Notes under the pieces: model-generated
What the model saw: the letters and a program-made list of their open reading frames with translations, nothing else
Told to the model about the DNA's origin: nothing
Databases searched by the model: none
Assembly: GCA_002337385.1 (NCBI GenBank)
Contig: DDFY01000021.1
Coordinates: 1 to 50,281, forward strand
DNA from: Erythrobacter sp. UBA1916
GTDB lineage: Bacteria > Pseudomonadota > Alphaproteobacteria > Sphingomonadales > Sphingomonadaceae
Length of the DNA stretch: 50,281 nucleotides
Direction: 5' to 3'
Shown here: positions 16,965-25,361 of the stretch, piece by piece
Position numbering within the stretch: the first letter of the stretch is position 1
How the letters are laid out: each line of letters starts with the position of its first letter
Program-made: the position numbers and the translations under genes

Positions 16965-18041
16965 CTAAAACAGCGACAACTGGCCGGTTGCTTCGGGCTT
17001 TCGGAAGGCTTCGGTGTCCAACGGAGCGGCCTTGCGCGTCAGCCCCGCGCGGCGGCAGGCGAGGTGGAAGCGTTTGCGGAACAGGTCGGCCCAGACGCCT
17101 TGCGGGCGCATCCGGGCGAAGAAGCGCGGGTCGTTATCGCGCCCGCCGCGCATGTCGCGCAAGGTCGTCATGACCTTGCCCGCACGATCAGGGTAATAGG
17201 CCTCCAGCCATTCGCGGAACAGCGGGGCGACCTCGTGCGGCAGGCGCAGCGGTATCCAACTGGCGGACTTGGCCCCGGCGGCAGCGGCGCGTTCGATCAG
17301 CCGCTCCATCACATCGTCGGTGATCGCCGGGATCACCGGGGCGATGGAGCAATTGGTGTGCACGCCGGCAGCAGCAAGCGCGGCGAGGGCGGCAAGGCGC
17401 TTCTTCGGGGTGGCCGCGCGCGGTTCGAGCTGGGCGGATAGCCGCGCGTCGAGCGAAGTGACCGAGATCGCCACCGCCACCAGCTGATGGCGCGCCAGCT
17501 CGGCAATGAGATCGAGATCGTCAAGCACCCGGTCGGACTTGGTGGTGATCGTGACCGGATGGCGCAGTTCGAGGCACAGTTCGAGGATCTGGCGCGTAAT
17601 CCGGAATTGCCGCTCGATCGGCTGATAAGGATCGGTGTTGGTGCCCATGGCAATCGGCGCGCACTTGTAGCGCGGGTGGGCCAGCTCGCGCCTCAGCAGC
17701 TCTACCGCATTGGGCTTGGCGAACAGCCGGGTCTCGAAGTCCAGCCCCGGTGAGAGATCGAGATAGGCATGGGTGGGCCGGGCAAAGCAATAGATGCAGC
17801 CGTGCTCGCACCCACGATAGGCGTTGATCGAACGGTCAAACGGAATGTCGGGCGATGTGTTGTAGCTGAGGATCGAGCGGGGATGCTCTTCCGTTACTTC
17901 GGTGCGCAGCGGAGGCGCGCCGCCATCGACCGCCTCGCGTGCATCACGCCAGTCGCCGTCGATGTCCCGCTCGGGCAGCGAAAAGCGGGTGGACACCTTG
18001 CCCGATCGCGCCCCGCGCCCCTTGATCCGCTGCTGTTCCAC
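16965..18041 (-). CDS. PA0069-type radical SAM protein
   Basis: A 358-residue radical S-adenosylmethionine protein. The 4Fe-4S cluster ligands are Cys78, Cys82 and Cys85 in YRGCEHGCIYCFARPTH, a CX3CX2C arrangement shared with spore photoproduct lyase-like proteins. Downstream are the SAM-binding GTNTDPYQP and TITTKSDRVLDDLDL strings. The family is widespread but its reaction is unknown. The start is GTG at 18041, without a clear Shine-Dalgarno sequence; no better upstream start exists before the moaB stop. It is last in a minus-strand run udg-slt-moaB-radical SAM. A link to MoaA-like chemistry is tempting because moaB is next to it, but the sequence is not MoaA: it lacks the second C-terminal cluster motif. 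Confidence 0.88.
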   Translation of the reverse strand: MEQQRIKGRGARSGKVSTRFSLPERDIDGDWRDAREAVDGGAPPLRTEVTEEHPRSILSYNTSPDIPFDRSINAYRGCEHGCIYCFARPTHAYLDLSPGLDFETRLFAKPNAVELLRRELAHPRYKCAPIAMGTNTDPYQPIERQFRITRQILELCLELRHPVTITTKSDRVLDDLDLIAELARHQLVAVAISVTSLDARLSAQLEPRAATPKKRLAALAALAAAGVHTNCSIAPVIPAITDDVMERLIERAAAAGAKSASWIPLRLPHEVAPLFREWLEAYYPDRAGKVMTTLRDMRGGRDNDPRFFARMRPQGVWADLFRKRFHLACRRAGLTRKAAPLDTEAFRKPEATGQLSLF

Positions 18042-18077
18042 AGTGAGAACATAAACGGAACAGCGATTCGGGAAAAG

Positions 18078-18605
18078 CTATTTTTCGCGCAGCCTCGGCA
18101 TCAGTTCGACGAAGTTGCAGGGGCGGTTGCGGCTGTCGAGCTGTTCGGACAGGATCCTGTCCCAGCCGTCCTTCACCGCCCCGTTCGAACCGGGCAGGGC
18201 GAAGATATAAGTGCCGCGTGACAGCACCGCACAGGCACGCGACTGCACGGTGCTGGTGCCGATCGTCTGATAGCTGACCCAGCGGAACAGCTCGCCGAAG
18301 CCGGGGATGTCCTTCTCCTTCACCCGGTCGAGCGCCTCGGGCGTCACGTCGCGCCCGGTCAGGCCCGTGCCGCCGGTCGAGACCACCGCGTCGATGGCGG
18401 GATCGTCGATCCATGCTTCGAGCTGGGCTGCGATCAGTTCGGCATCGTCGCGCAGGATCGTGCGTGCGCCCAGCGTGTGGCCCGCCTTGGTGATCCGCTC
18501 AGCGAGGATGTCGCCCGAGGTATCTTCGTCAGGGCCGCGCGTGTCGGACACGGTCAGCAGCGCGATGGTGATGGGGGTGAATGTGCGGGTGGTGTCGATT
18601 GCCAT
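18078..18605 (-). CDS. moaB: Molybdenum cofactor biosynthesis protein MoaB
   Basis: A 175-residue MogA/MoaB-fold protein involved in adenylylating molybdopterin before metal insertion. The molybdopterin-binding signature is intact: DAVVSTGGTGLTGRDVTPEA (about residues 73-92), preceded by LLTVSDTRGPDEDTSG. The C-terminal GTYIFALPGSNGAVKDGWD is characteristic of MoaB rather than MogA. The ATG at 18605 has GAGG 7 bases upstream and begins 9 bases after the slt stop. No other Moco genes are in the window, so the rest of the pathway must be elsewhere. Confidence 0.92.
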   Translation of the reverse strand: MAIDTTRTFTPITIALLTVSDTRGPDEDTSGDILAERITKAGHTLGARTILRDDAELIAAQLEAWIDDPAIDAVVSTGGTGLTGRDVTPEALDRVKEKDIPGFGELFRWVSYQTIGTSTVQSRACAVLSRGTYIFALPGSNGAVKDGWDRILSEQLDSRNRPCNFVELMPRLREK

Positions 18606-18614
18606 GAGGTTGCC

Positions 18615-20375
18615 TCAGTAGGAGAAATAGACGCGGCCGCTGCTCTGCCCGCGTTCCTCGCCGGCGGTGCCGGTGGTGAGGTGCGGCCAGACATTCTGAG
18701 CCAATGCGCGGCGACTGGCCGAGGGGGCATTGGCTTGCCGCTCGTACATCCAGTAATTGCGCATCACGATCGCGACATAACTGCGCGTCTCCCAATAGGG
18801 AATCGCCTCCATGTAGAGCAGCGGATCGCCCTGATCGTTGACCTCGCTCTCCCAGCGGCGGACCGGGGTTAGTCCTGCGTTGTAGGCGGCCATCATCTTG
18901 GGCAGCTGGCCCTTGATGGCAGCGTCATTGCGCAGCATCTGGAGGTTGCACTGGCCAAGGGCGAGGTTGGTGCTGGTGTCGAACACGTCGATTGCGCCCG
19001 AAGGTGCACCGACGCAGTCGGCGTGCTGGCGCACCGTGATCGGGGTGATCTGCATCAGACCCTGCGCATTGGCAGGGCTTACCGCTCGGTCGCGGAAGTT
19101 CGATTCCTGGAGGATATGCGCGAAGGCGAGGGCGGGGTCGATCTTCCATCCGCCGCGCGGCGCGATCTTGGGCGCGGGGAAGTAGGAGGCCGGATCGCTG
19201 CTGGTGCCGACTGGCGCATTGTAGGCCATGTAAAGCTGCGTCTGCGGGAAGCCGAGTGAGCGAGCCAGACGCGACAGTGCAGCGTAGTGTTTGGCAGGCC
19301 CGATAGCGGCTTCGTGGAGCAGCACCTGACTGCTGAGCACGTCACGCCCCAGCTCCGCAAGAGCAATCGCGATGCGGACGTTCTCGTTGCCGCCAAGCTC
19401 TCGCCAGTCGTCCGCGGTGAAGTCGGCGCTTTCGACCCGGTCGGGCAACGCGCGGCCAAGCTGTTCGGCGGCGAGCATGCCATACATCGTCTCGTCATTC
19501 ACCGCCGCCAGGCCGAGCAGTTCGGTTGACACTTCAGGCTGGCGGCAGAGCAACGCCGAGCGCGCACCCCAATAGAGCGCAGCCGTGCGCAATTCCGGAT
19601 TGATCGCATTATAGGCAGAGCGCTGAAAGGCATTGAGCGCGCTCTCGCAATCGTTGAGCCGCCACGAGGCCAGCCCTTCGACCCATTGCCCCTCGGCCAC
19701 CCATGCCCCGCTGCCTTCGCTGACGGTGCGGGCCATGGCCAGCGACTGCGCGTCCATGTTCTCGATGAAATAGGACCAGGCGACGCGTTGACGCCACTCC
19801 GCGCGGGCCTCTGAGCTGAGTGAGGCATCGATCCCGTCGAGCAGCTGGCGAGCGCCATCGGGATCGTCGTTGGTGATGCGTTCGAGAATGGCGGCTTCGA
19901 GCGAGGACGGCATGGTGCCATCGTTCACCGAGCGCGGACGGGTGCGCCGAACCTGCGCGGGCTGCCGCACGAAGCCTTGCTTGGCGGGGAGCGTGACGGG
20001 CAGACTCGCGCCGCGCCGTTCGCCGAGGCGGGCAAGCTGTTCGGCCTCCGGCAGGTTGCGCCCGGTGCGCATCCAGTCCTCGATCTGCGGCGCTTCGACG
20101 CGCGGGGAATTTGCGGCAAGATAGTACTCGGCGCGCGCCACATCCCGCAGCAAGCCATCCTGGCGCTGCGCCAGCATGTTCTCAACCTCGCCCCAGCGCT
20201 CGGCGTCGATGGCGTTGAACAGGGCGCCGTAATAGTCGCGGTCGGACTGGCTGAGCACCTGCGGCACGTCGCTTTGGGTGATCCGGGCGGTAAAATAGGT
20301 GCGCGAGTCCTGAGCCGCCGCCGGCGCACACAGGCAGGCGGCAACGGTAAGGCCAAGGGCAATGCGGAGCGTCAT
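18615..20375 (-). CDS. slt: Soluble lytic murein transglycosylase (Slt family)
   Basis: This 586-residue periplasmic enzyme would cleave the MurNAc-GlcNAc bond of peptidoglycan to give anhydro products. Residues 1-22 are a signal peptide (MTLRIALGLTVAACLCAPAA). A long alpha-helical superhelix region with TPR-like repeats follows (about 100-380). The C-terminal SLT domain has catalytic Glu424 in FAHILQESNFRDRAVSPANA, then GLMQITP and MMAAYNAG, the family hallmarks. The ATG at 20375 overlaps the stop of the upstream udg-like gene by 4 bases (ATGA); a longer frame from 20408 would precede the signal peptide with unlikely residues. A ring-forming doughnut structure as in Slt70 is plausible. Confidence 0.93.
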   Translation of the reverse strand: MTLRIALGLTVAACLCAPAAAQDSRTYFTARITQSDVPQVLSQSDRDYYGALFNAIDAERWGEVENMLAQRQDGLLRDVARAEYYLAANSPRVEAPQIEDWMRTGRNLPEAEQLARLGERRGASLPVTLPAKQGFVRQPAQVRRTRPRSVNDGTMPSSLEAAILERITNDDPDGARQLLDGIDASLSSEARAEWRQRVAWSYFIENMDAQSLAMARTVSEGSGAWVAEGQWVEGLASWRLNDCESALNAFQRSAYNAINPELRTAALYWGARSALLCRQPEVSTELLGLAAVNDETMYGMLAAEQLGRALPDRVESADFTADDWRELGGNENVRIAIALAELGRDVLSSQVLLHEAAIGPAKHYAALSRLARSLGFPQTQLYMAYNAPVGTSSDPASYFPAPKIAPRGGWKIDPALAFAHILQESNFRDRAVSPANAQGLMQITPITVRQHADCVGAPSGAIDVFDTSTNLALGQCNLQMLRNDAAIKGQLPKMMAAYNAGLTPVRRWESEVNDQGDPLLYMEAIPYWETRSYVAIVMRNYWMYERQANAPSASRRALAQNVWPHLTTGTAGEERGQSSGRVYFSY

Positions 20376-21097
20376 AGGCTGGGCATCCAGTCGAGCAGTC
20401 CGCGCCACAGACGGGCGCGCTGGCGTGGGTGAGCAAGAAGGTGTTCGGGCGCACGCGCGGCGAGCGCCGGGAGTTCGGCAAGCTGGCCCTGACCTTGTGC
20501 GAGGCCGAACATCTGCGCCATGCCATCACCCAGCGCCAGCACGCGCTGCGGCTTGGCCAGCGCGATATGGCGCTCGGTAATGGCGTTGAGGCCTGCGCGG
20601 GCGAGGCCGGGCCAGTCGGGCATGGTGGTGGGGCAGGGCAAGGCGCTGGCGAAATAGACCTGCTCTTCGGCAAGCCCAAGCGCGCGCAGCACGTTGGCGA
20701 TCAATCGCCCTTGCGGACCTGACAGCAGGCGCTCCCCGTCGCCAGCCTCGGGCATCGGCACCAACACCATCAGGCTTGCCTCGGCTGTGCCGCGCGCGGG
20801 CACACGCCTGGCATGGGCGAGCGGAAGCTCGGTCGCCGGATCAAGCCACCAGCTGGCGAAGGCTTCGAGCGACGTCGGCAAGGTCGAAACATCGAAACTG
20901 GGTTCCGGCTCTGCCGGCGTTTCAGCGGCTGTTTGTGCAACCTTTGGCCCTGCCTCGGGGCTGGCCACCTTTTCGCGCAACAACGCCTGCGGCTCGTCAT
21001 CGAACAGATGATCGACACCCGCATCGGCCCACCACGCGTTAATCGCGGCGAGCTGATCGGCGAATGATCCAGCAGGTGAATTGTCGAACCCGAGCAC
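20372..21097 (-). CDS. Uracil-DNA glycosylase superfamily protein, divergent
   Basis: A 241-residue protein whose C-terminal two thirds resembles the family 4/5 uracil-DNA glycosylase fold: VPMPEAGDGERLLSGPQGRL corresponds to the GExPG motif region, ASALPCPTTMPDW to the NVVKCRPP segment, and HLLAHPRQRARLWRGLLDW to the C-terminal HP motif. The 4Fe-4S cysteines of typical family 4 enzymes are not recognisable, so activity is unproven. The N-terminal 90 residues are a low-complexity Ala/Glu/Pro region. I place the start at GTG 21097, preceded by AAGGGTGG; the open frame runs to 21505 but that part lies antisense to the ETF oxidoreductase gene and would leave no promoter room. It shares ATGA with slt. 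Confidence 0.75.
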   Translation of the reverse strand: MLGFDNSPAGSFADQLAAINAWWADAGVDHLFDDEPQALLREKVASPEAGPKVAQTAAETPAEPEPSFDVSTLPTSLEAFASWWLDPATELPLAHARRVPARGTAEASLMVLVPMPEAGDGERLLSGPQGRLIANVLRALGLAEEQVYFASALPCPTTMPDWPGLARAGLNAITERHIALAKPQRVLALGDGMAQMFGLAQGQGQLAELPALAARAPEHLLAHPRQRARLWRGLLDWMPSL

Positions 21098-21173
21098 GGA
21101 GCCACCCTTGACGCGCGCGCGGGTAGCGATCAAGCCCCGGTGCCATGATCTTACTGCAAAACGGGCCGAAACG

Positions 21174-22835
21174 ATGAGTGCCGAGATGGAAATAGAACGC
21201 GAAAGCATGCCCTGCGACGTCGTGATCGTGGGCGGCGGCCCGGCAGGACTTGCCGCGGCGATCCGGCTTAAGCAGCTCAACGAGGAGCTGGAAGTGGTCG
21301 TGCTCGAGAAGGGCTCGGAGATCGGGGCGCATATTCTTTCGGGCGCGGTGGTCGATCCCAAGGCGCTTGACGAGCTGCTGCCCGAATGGCGCACGATGGA
21401 CTGCCCAATGGCGGAAACGCCGGTGACCGATAACTGGCACTGGGCGCTCTCGAAGACCGGCAAGACCGCGCTTCCCCATGCCTTCATGCCGCCGCTGATG
21501 AGCAACCACGGTTGTTACACCGGCTCGCTCGGCAACCTCACCCGCTGGCTCGCCGAACAGGCCGAGGGGCTGGGCGTGATGGTCTTCCCCGGCTTCCCCG
21601 CCGCCGAAGTGATGTTCGGCGAAGATGGCGCGGTGAAGGGCGTGATCACGCAGGATATGGGCGTCGCCGCCGATGGCAGCCACAAGGGTGATTTCCAGCC
21701 CGGCATGGAGATCGAGGCCAAGTACACGCTGTTTGCCGAGGGCGCGCGCGGCAACCTCACCAAGCAGATGAAGGCGCGCTTCGATCTGGAGGCCAATTGC
21801 GAGCCGCAGGTCTATGGCCTCGGCATCAAGGAGCTGTGGGACATCGATCCGGCCAAACACGTGCCGGGCCGGGTGATCCACACGCAGGGCTGGCCGCTCA
21901 GCGAGAGCGACACCTGGGGCGGCGGCTTCCTCTATCATCAGGCGGGCGGGCAGGTGGCCTTGGGCTTCGTGACCGCGCTTGATTACAAGAACCCCTACGT
22001 CAGCCCTTTCCACGAATTCCAGCGCTGGAAGCAGCACCCGGAGATCCGGGCGATCCTCGAAGGCGGCAAGCGGGTGGCCTATGGCGCGCGCGTGATTAAC
22101 GAGGGCGGGTGGCAGTCTGTGCCGCAACTGGCCTTCCCCGGCGGCGCCTTGATCGGCTGCGCGGCGGGCTTCGTGAACGTGCCGCGCATCAAGGGCAGCC
22201 ACACCGCGATCAAGAGCGGCATGCTGGCGGCCGGGTCGATCGCCGCCGCGATTGCTGCGGGCCGCGAGAACGATGCAGTGATGGAATACGATGCGGCCTT
22301 GCGTGAAAGCTGGATTGCGGACGAGCTGAAGCTGGTAAAGAACGCGCAGCCGGCGGTGGCAAAGTTCGGCAACGAGATCGGCACCGTGCTGGCGGGCGCG
22401 GACATGTGGATGCGCACGCTCAAGATCGGGCTGCCGATCACGATGAAGCACCACCGCGACTACGAGGAACTGCAACGCGCCGACCTGCACCAGCCTATCG
22501 CCTATCCCGCTCCGGACGGCAAGATCAGCTTCGACCGGCTGACCTCGGTGTCCTACTCGTTCACCAACCACGCCGAAGACCAGCCCAACCACCTGAAGGT
22601 GGCGGACATGGAATTGCAGCGGGTGAGCGAACTGGGCGTCTTTGCCGGACCGTCGACGCGCTATTGCCCGGCGGGGGTCTATGAGTGGCTGATCGAGGAC
22701 GGGCAGGAGCCGAAGTTCCAGATCAACTCGCAGAACTGTGTCCACTGCAAGACCTGCGATATCAAGGACCCGAACCAGAACATCACCTGGACTACGCCAG
22801 AGGGTGGCGGCGGGCCGAACTATCCGAATATGTGA
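21174..22835 (+). CDS. etfD: Electron transfer flavoprotein-ubiquinone oxidoreductase
   Basis: This peripheral inner-membrane enzyme passes electrons from reduced ETF (acyl-CoA and amino-acid dehydrogenases) to ubiquinone. The 553-residue protein starts with the FAD-binding GGGPAGLAAAIRLKQL (from residue 20), then EKGSEIGAHILSGAVVDPKAL. The C-terminal ferredoxin-like domain carries the 4Fe-4S ligands in YCPAGVYEW and NCVHCKTCDIKDPNQNI and ends with the family's GGGGPNYPNM. The ATG at 21174 is 76 bases from the divergent udg-like start; a longer frame from 21081 would overlap that region. ETF alpha and beta genes are not in the window. Confidence 0.96.
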   Translation: MSAEMEIERESMPCDVVIVGGGPAGLAAAIRLKQLNEELEVVVLEKGSEIGAHILSGAVVDPKALDELLPEWRTMDCPMAETPVTDNWHWALSKTGKTALPHAFMPPLMSNHGCYTGSLGNLTRWLAEQAEGLGVMVFPGFPAAEVMFGEDGAVKGVITQDMGVAADGSHKGDFQPGMEIEAKYTLFAEGARGNLTKQMKARFDLEANCEPQVYGLGIKELWDIDPAKHVPGRVIHTQGWPLSESDTWGGGFLYHQAGGQVALGFVTALDYKNPYVSPFHEFQRWKQHPEIRAILEGGKRVAYGARVINEGGWQSVPQLAFPGGALIGCAAGFVNVPRIKGSHTAIKSGMLAAGSIAAAIAAGRENDAVMEYDAALRESWIADELKLVKNAQPAVAKFGNEIGTVLAGADMWMRTLKIGLPITMKHHRDYEELQRADLHQPIAYPAPDGKISFDRLTSVSYSFTNHAEDQPNHLKVADMELQRVSELGVFAGPSTRYCPAGVYEWLIEDGQEPKFQINSQNCVHCKTCDIKDPNQNITWTTPEGGGGPNYPNM

Positions 22836-22907
22836 TTGGGTTGGCGACGAGGCGGTTCGCAGCACGCCGCCCCTCTTTGATAAGGCCAAGATAGGAAAGG
22901 TGCGTTA

Positions 22908-23612
22908 ATGCAGGGCTCCGAAGGTCATCCCGAGCGCCATCAGGTCCAGCGTATCGGCTGGCTTCGTGCCGCCGTTCTGGGCGCAAACGACGGCATTGTC
23001 TCGACCTCCAGCCTGATCGTAGGCGTTGCCGCTGCCGCTTCATCAAAGGGAGAAGTTCTTCTCGCCGGTGTCGCGGCTCTGGTGGCGGGCGCGATGTCGA
23101 TGGCGGCGGGTGAATATGTCTCGGTAAGCTCGCAGGCCGATGCCGAAGCTTCGGACCTCGCGCGCGAAAGGGACGAACTGGCGACCCAGCCTGTCGCCGA
23201 ACAGCGGGAGCTTGCCGCAATCTATCGCAAGCGCGGTCTGGATGCGGAAACTGCCGAGAAGGTCGCGATCCAGCTGATGGAGAAAGATGCGCTCGCCGCG
23301 CACGCCCGCGACGAGCTGGGCATAAACAGCGTCACCACCGCACGGCCCGTTCAGGCGGCCCTGACCTCAGCCGCCACCTTCACCACCGGCGCTGCAATCC
23401 CTCTCGCCGCAGCGTGGATCTCGCCGGTAGGCCAAACGATGGTCGTGACCGTATCGTTGGCCTCCTTGCTGCTTTTGGCACTGCTCGGAGCGATCGGGGC
23501 GCGCACCGGCGGTGCGCCAGTGATGAAAGCTACATTGCGGGTGGCGTTCTGGGGTGCGGCCGCGATGGCCGTGACAGCTGTGATCGGCAAGTTGGTCGGA
23601 ACCGCAGTCTAG
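22908..23612 (+). CDS. VIT1/CCC1-family metal ion transporter
   Basis: A 234-residue inner-membrane protein of the vacuolar iron transporter-like family, expected to move Fe2+ or Mn2+. The N-terminal helices contain LGANDGIVSTSSLIVGVAAA and AGAMSMAAGEYVSVSSQADAE, the two best-conserved strings of the family. A charged cytoplasmic segment (about 80-140) rich in Glu/Arg follows, corresponding to the metal-binding domain, and then three helices at the C-terminus. The ATG at 22908 has AGGAAAGG 7 bases upstream. It lies 72 bases after the ETF oxidoreductase gene and 9 bases before ispE. The cation is not predictable from sequence. Confidence 0.92.
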   Translation: MQGSEGHPERHQVQRIGWLRAAVLGANDGIVSTSSLIVGVAAAASSKGEVLLAGVAALVAGAMSMAAGEYVSVSSQADAEASDLARERDELATQPVAEQRELAAIYRKRGLDAETAEKVAIQLMEKDALAAHARDELGINSVTTARPVQAALTSAATFTTGAAIPLAAAWISPVGQTMVVTVSLASLLLLALLGAIGARTGGAPVMKATLRVAFWGAAAMAVTAVIGKLVGTAV

Positions 23613-23621
23613 AGCGAGCTG

Positions 23622-24419
23622 ATGCAGGAAACCGCCTACGCCAAGATCAACCTCGCACTGCATGTCCGCAAGCGGCGGGAGGACGGCTATCACGAACTCG
23701 AAACGCTGTTCGCCTTTGTCGATTGCGGCGACACGCTGGTGGCCACGCGCGCCGAGCAGGACCAGTTGCAAGTGGTCGGCGAATTCGGCGGGGCGCTCGA
23801 CGATCCGTTTGGCAATATCGTGATGCAGGCGCTGGGCGCGCTACCGCGGCCTAATGGCCTCGCGATCACGCTGGAGAAAAACCTGCCCGTCGCTGCAGGG
23901 CTGGGCGGGGGCTCGGCCGATGCGGGGGCGCTGTTCCGGCTTGTGAAAGCGGCGCACGGCCTGCCCGAAGACTGGCGCGAACGGGCCGCGAAACTCGGCG
24001 CCGACGTTCCCGCCTGTGTCGAGAGCGTGACCTGTGTCGGGCGCGGGACCGGCACCGAACTCGAACCCATCGACAGCGATCTGGCCGGAACGGCAGTGTT
24101 GTTGGTCAACCCGCGCGTGCCTTTGGCTACGGGGCCGGTGTTCAAGGCTTGGGACGGAGAGGATCGCGGCCCCATGCCGGAAGGCTCTGCACGCGCAATC
24201 GCCCAGCAGGGCCGCAATGACCTGCGGGACCCGGCGATCAGCCAGTGCCCGGTGATCGCCGAGGTGCTGGCAGCGCTCGAAAAGACCAAGGCGTGGAAGG
24301 TGGAAGTGTCCGGCTCGGGCGCGACCTGCTTTGCCTTGTTCGATACACTCGAGGCCTGTGATGCGGCGGCTGAGGCGATGCCGAGGGAATGGTGGCAGAT
24401 GGCGGGGAAGCTGCGATAG
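23622..24419 (+). CDS. ispE: 4-diphosphocytidyl-2-C-methyl-D-erythritol kinase
   Basis: IspE phosphorylates CDP-methylerythritol in the non-mevalonate isoprenoid pathway. The 265-residue GHMP kinase begins QETAYAKINLALHVRKRRED, with the invariant AKINL and the DGYHEL substrate motif. The ATP-binding glycine loop is LPVAAGLGGGSADAGAL (about residues 88-104), followed by GADVPAC. A C-terminal GHMP motif, VSGSGATCFALF, is intact. The gene follows the VIT gene by 9 bases and may be cotranscribed with it, although the functions are unrelated. Confidence 0.95.
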   Translation: MQETAYAKINLALHVRKRREDGYHELETLFAFVDCGDTLVATRAEQDQLQVVGEFGGALDDPFGNIVMQALGALPRPNGLAITLEKNLPVAAGLGGGSADAGALFRLVKAAHGLPEDWRERAAKLGADVPACVESVTCVGRGTGTELEPIDSDLAGTAVLLVNPRVPLATGPVFKAWDGEDRGPMPEGSARAIAQQGRNDLRDPAISQCPVIAEVLAALEKTKAWKVEVSGSGATCFALFDTLEACDAAAEAMPREWWQMAGKLR

Positions 24420-24486
24420 GTCTGCCTAATTCCAACGGCTGTCCTTGCTTTTCCGCCTCACGCCCTATCTCTTGGCAAGACAATGC

Positions 24487-24515
24487 TTCGACAAGCTCAG
24501 CATGAGCGGACTTTC
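24487..24515. repeat. Single copy of a sphingomonad intergenic repeat motif
   Basis: The sequence TTCGACAAGCTCAGCATGAG, with nested short palindromes (GCTT-CGAC-AAGC and GCTCA-GCA-TGAGC), matches a short element that I recall as scattered between genes in many sphingomonad and other alphaproteobacterial genomes. Only this copy is seen in the window, in the 113-base gap between ispE and the hutG-like gene. The rest of that gap shows nothing recognisable. Confidence 0.5.
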
Positions 24516-24532
24516 GTTTTCATAGGCACCCG

Positions 24533-25261
24533 ATGACCTTTATCCCTTATCGCCAGATCGGCACCCCCACGCGCGGCGGCATTGTCGCCGTGTGCGACCA
24601 TGCCTCCAACCATGTTCCTGAAGGCGTCGAGCTGGGCGTCACCGCCGAGGTGCTCGAAAAACACGTGGGCTGGGACATCGGCACCGCCGGTGTGGTCGAG
24701 CGGCTCGTGCGGCGCCATGGCATGGCCGCGCATCTCGCAACGCTCAGCCGCCTCGTGATCGACCTTCACCGCGAAGAGGATTCCAAGGGCCTGATTCCAG
24801 AGGTCAGCGACGGCATTCTTATTCCCGGCAACATCGGCGCGGACCGCGAAGCGCGGATCGAAGCCTATCATCGTCCTTACCATACGGCGCTGGCGAAGTG
24901 GCTCGATGAGGCCGATCCGGCGCTGATCCTGTCAGTCCATTCGTTCACCCCCTGCCTTGAGAAAAGCGGCGAAGCACGCCCCTGGGAAATTGCGCTGCTT
25001 TACAACGAAGACGACCGCGCCGCGCAGCATGCAATGAAATTCTTCACCGATCAGGGCCTCGTCGTGGGTGAAAACGAACCCTACTCGGGCCGCCAGCTCA
25101 ATGCGACGATGAACCGCCACGCCGAAGCCCATGGCCGCCCCTATTGCGCCATCGAGATCCGCAACGACCTGATCGGTGCCGAGATGGGGCAGGCGCGCTT
25201 TGCCAAGTTACTGGCGCAGATGGGCGAGACCGTCGTCCACGCTCTCGCACAGGGCAGCTAG
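24533..25261 (+). CDS. N-formylglutamate amidohydrolase family protein
   Basis: A 242-residue zinc hydrolase-like protein of the N-formylglutamate deformylase family (HutG type), which releases formate and glutamate in histidine degradation. Conserved strings are VCDHASNHVPEGV, DIGTAGVVERLVRR, LVIDLHREEDS, EAYHRPYH and ILSVHSFTPCL, which supply the likely metal and catalytic His/Asp residues. The C-terminal YCAIEIRNDLIG is also typical. No other hut gene is nearby, so it may be one of the stand-alone family members whose real substrate is unknown. The ATG at 24533 has no strong ribosome binding site. Confidence 0.85.
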   Translation: MTFIPYRQIGTPTRGGIVAVCDHASNHVPEGVELGVTAEVLEKHVGWDIGTAGVVERLVRRHGMAAHLATLSRLVIDLHREEDSKGLIPEVSDGILIPGNIGADREARIEAYHRPYHTALAKWLDEADPALILSVHSFTPCLEKSGEARPWEIALLYNEDDRAAQHAMKFFTDQGLVVGENEPYSGRQLNATMNRHAEAHGRPYCAIEIRNDLIGAEMGQARFAKLLAQMGETVVHALAQGS

Positions 25262-25293
25262 ACCAGCCGTTGCAGGTGCAACCGCATTTGCTC

Positions 25294-25319
25294 TTAGCGT
25301 AGCGCCGCCGCTGCGCTAA
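25294..25319 (+). promoter_or_regulatory. Hairpin in the ilvD leader
   Basis: TTAGCGTAGCG-CCGC-CGCTGCGCTAA forms an 11-bp stem with one G-T pair and a 4-base loop, 42 bases before the ilvD ATG. No T-tract follows, so it is not a canonical terminator for the upstream gene. It may stabilise the ilvD transcript or mark the end of the preceding one. Confidence 0.35.
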
Positions 25320-25361
25320 AGGCGCAGCCACAAGCAAAATATGTCAGTCAGGATCAGTTCA

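Noticed and set aside
21039..22889. 616-codon open frame on the minus strand
   Set aside because: It is entirely antisense to the ETF-ubiquinone oxidoreductase gene, whose motifs are unambiguous. High-GC genes commonly leave such mirror frames; the translation has the usual His/Arg/Gly/Ala-rich shadow look.
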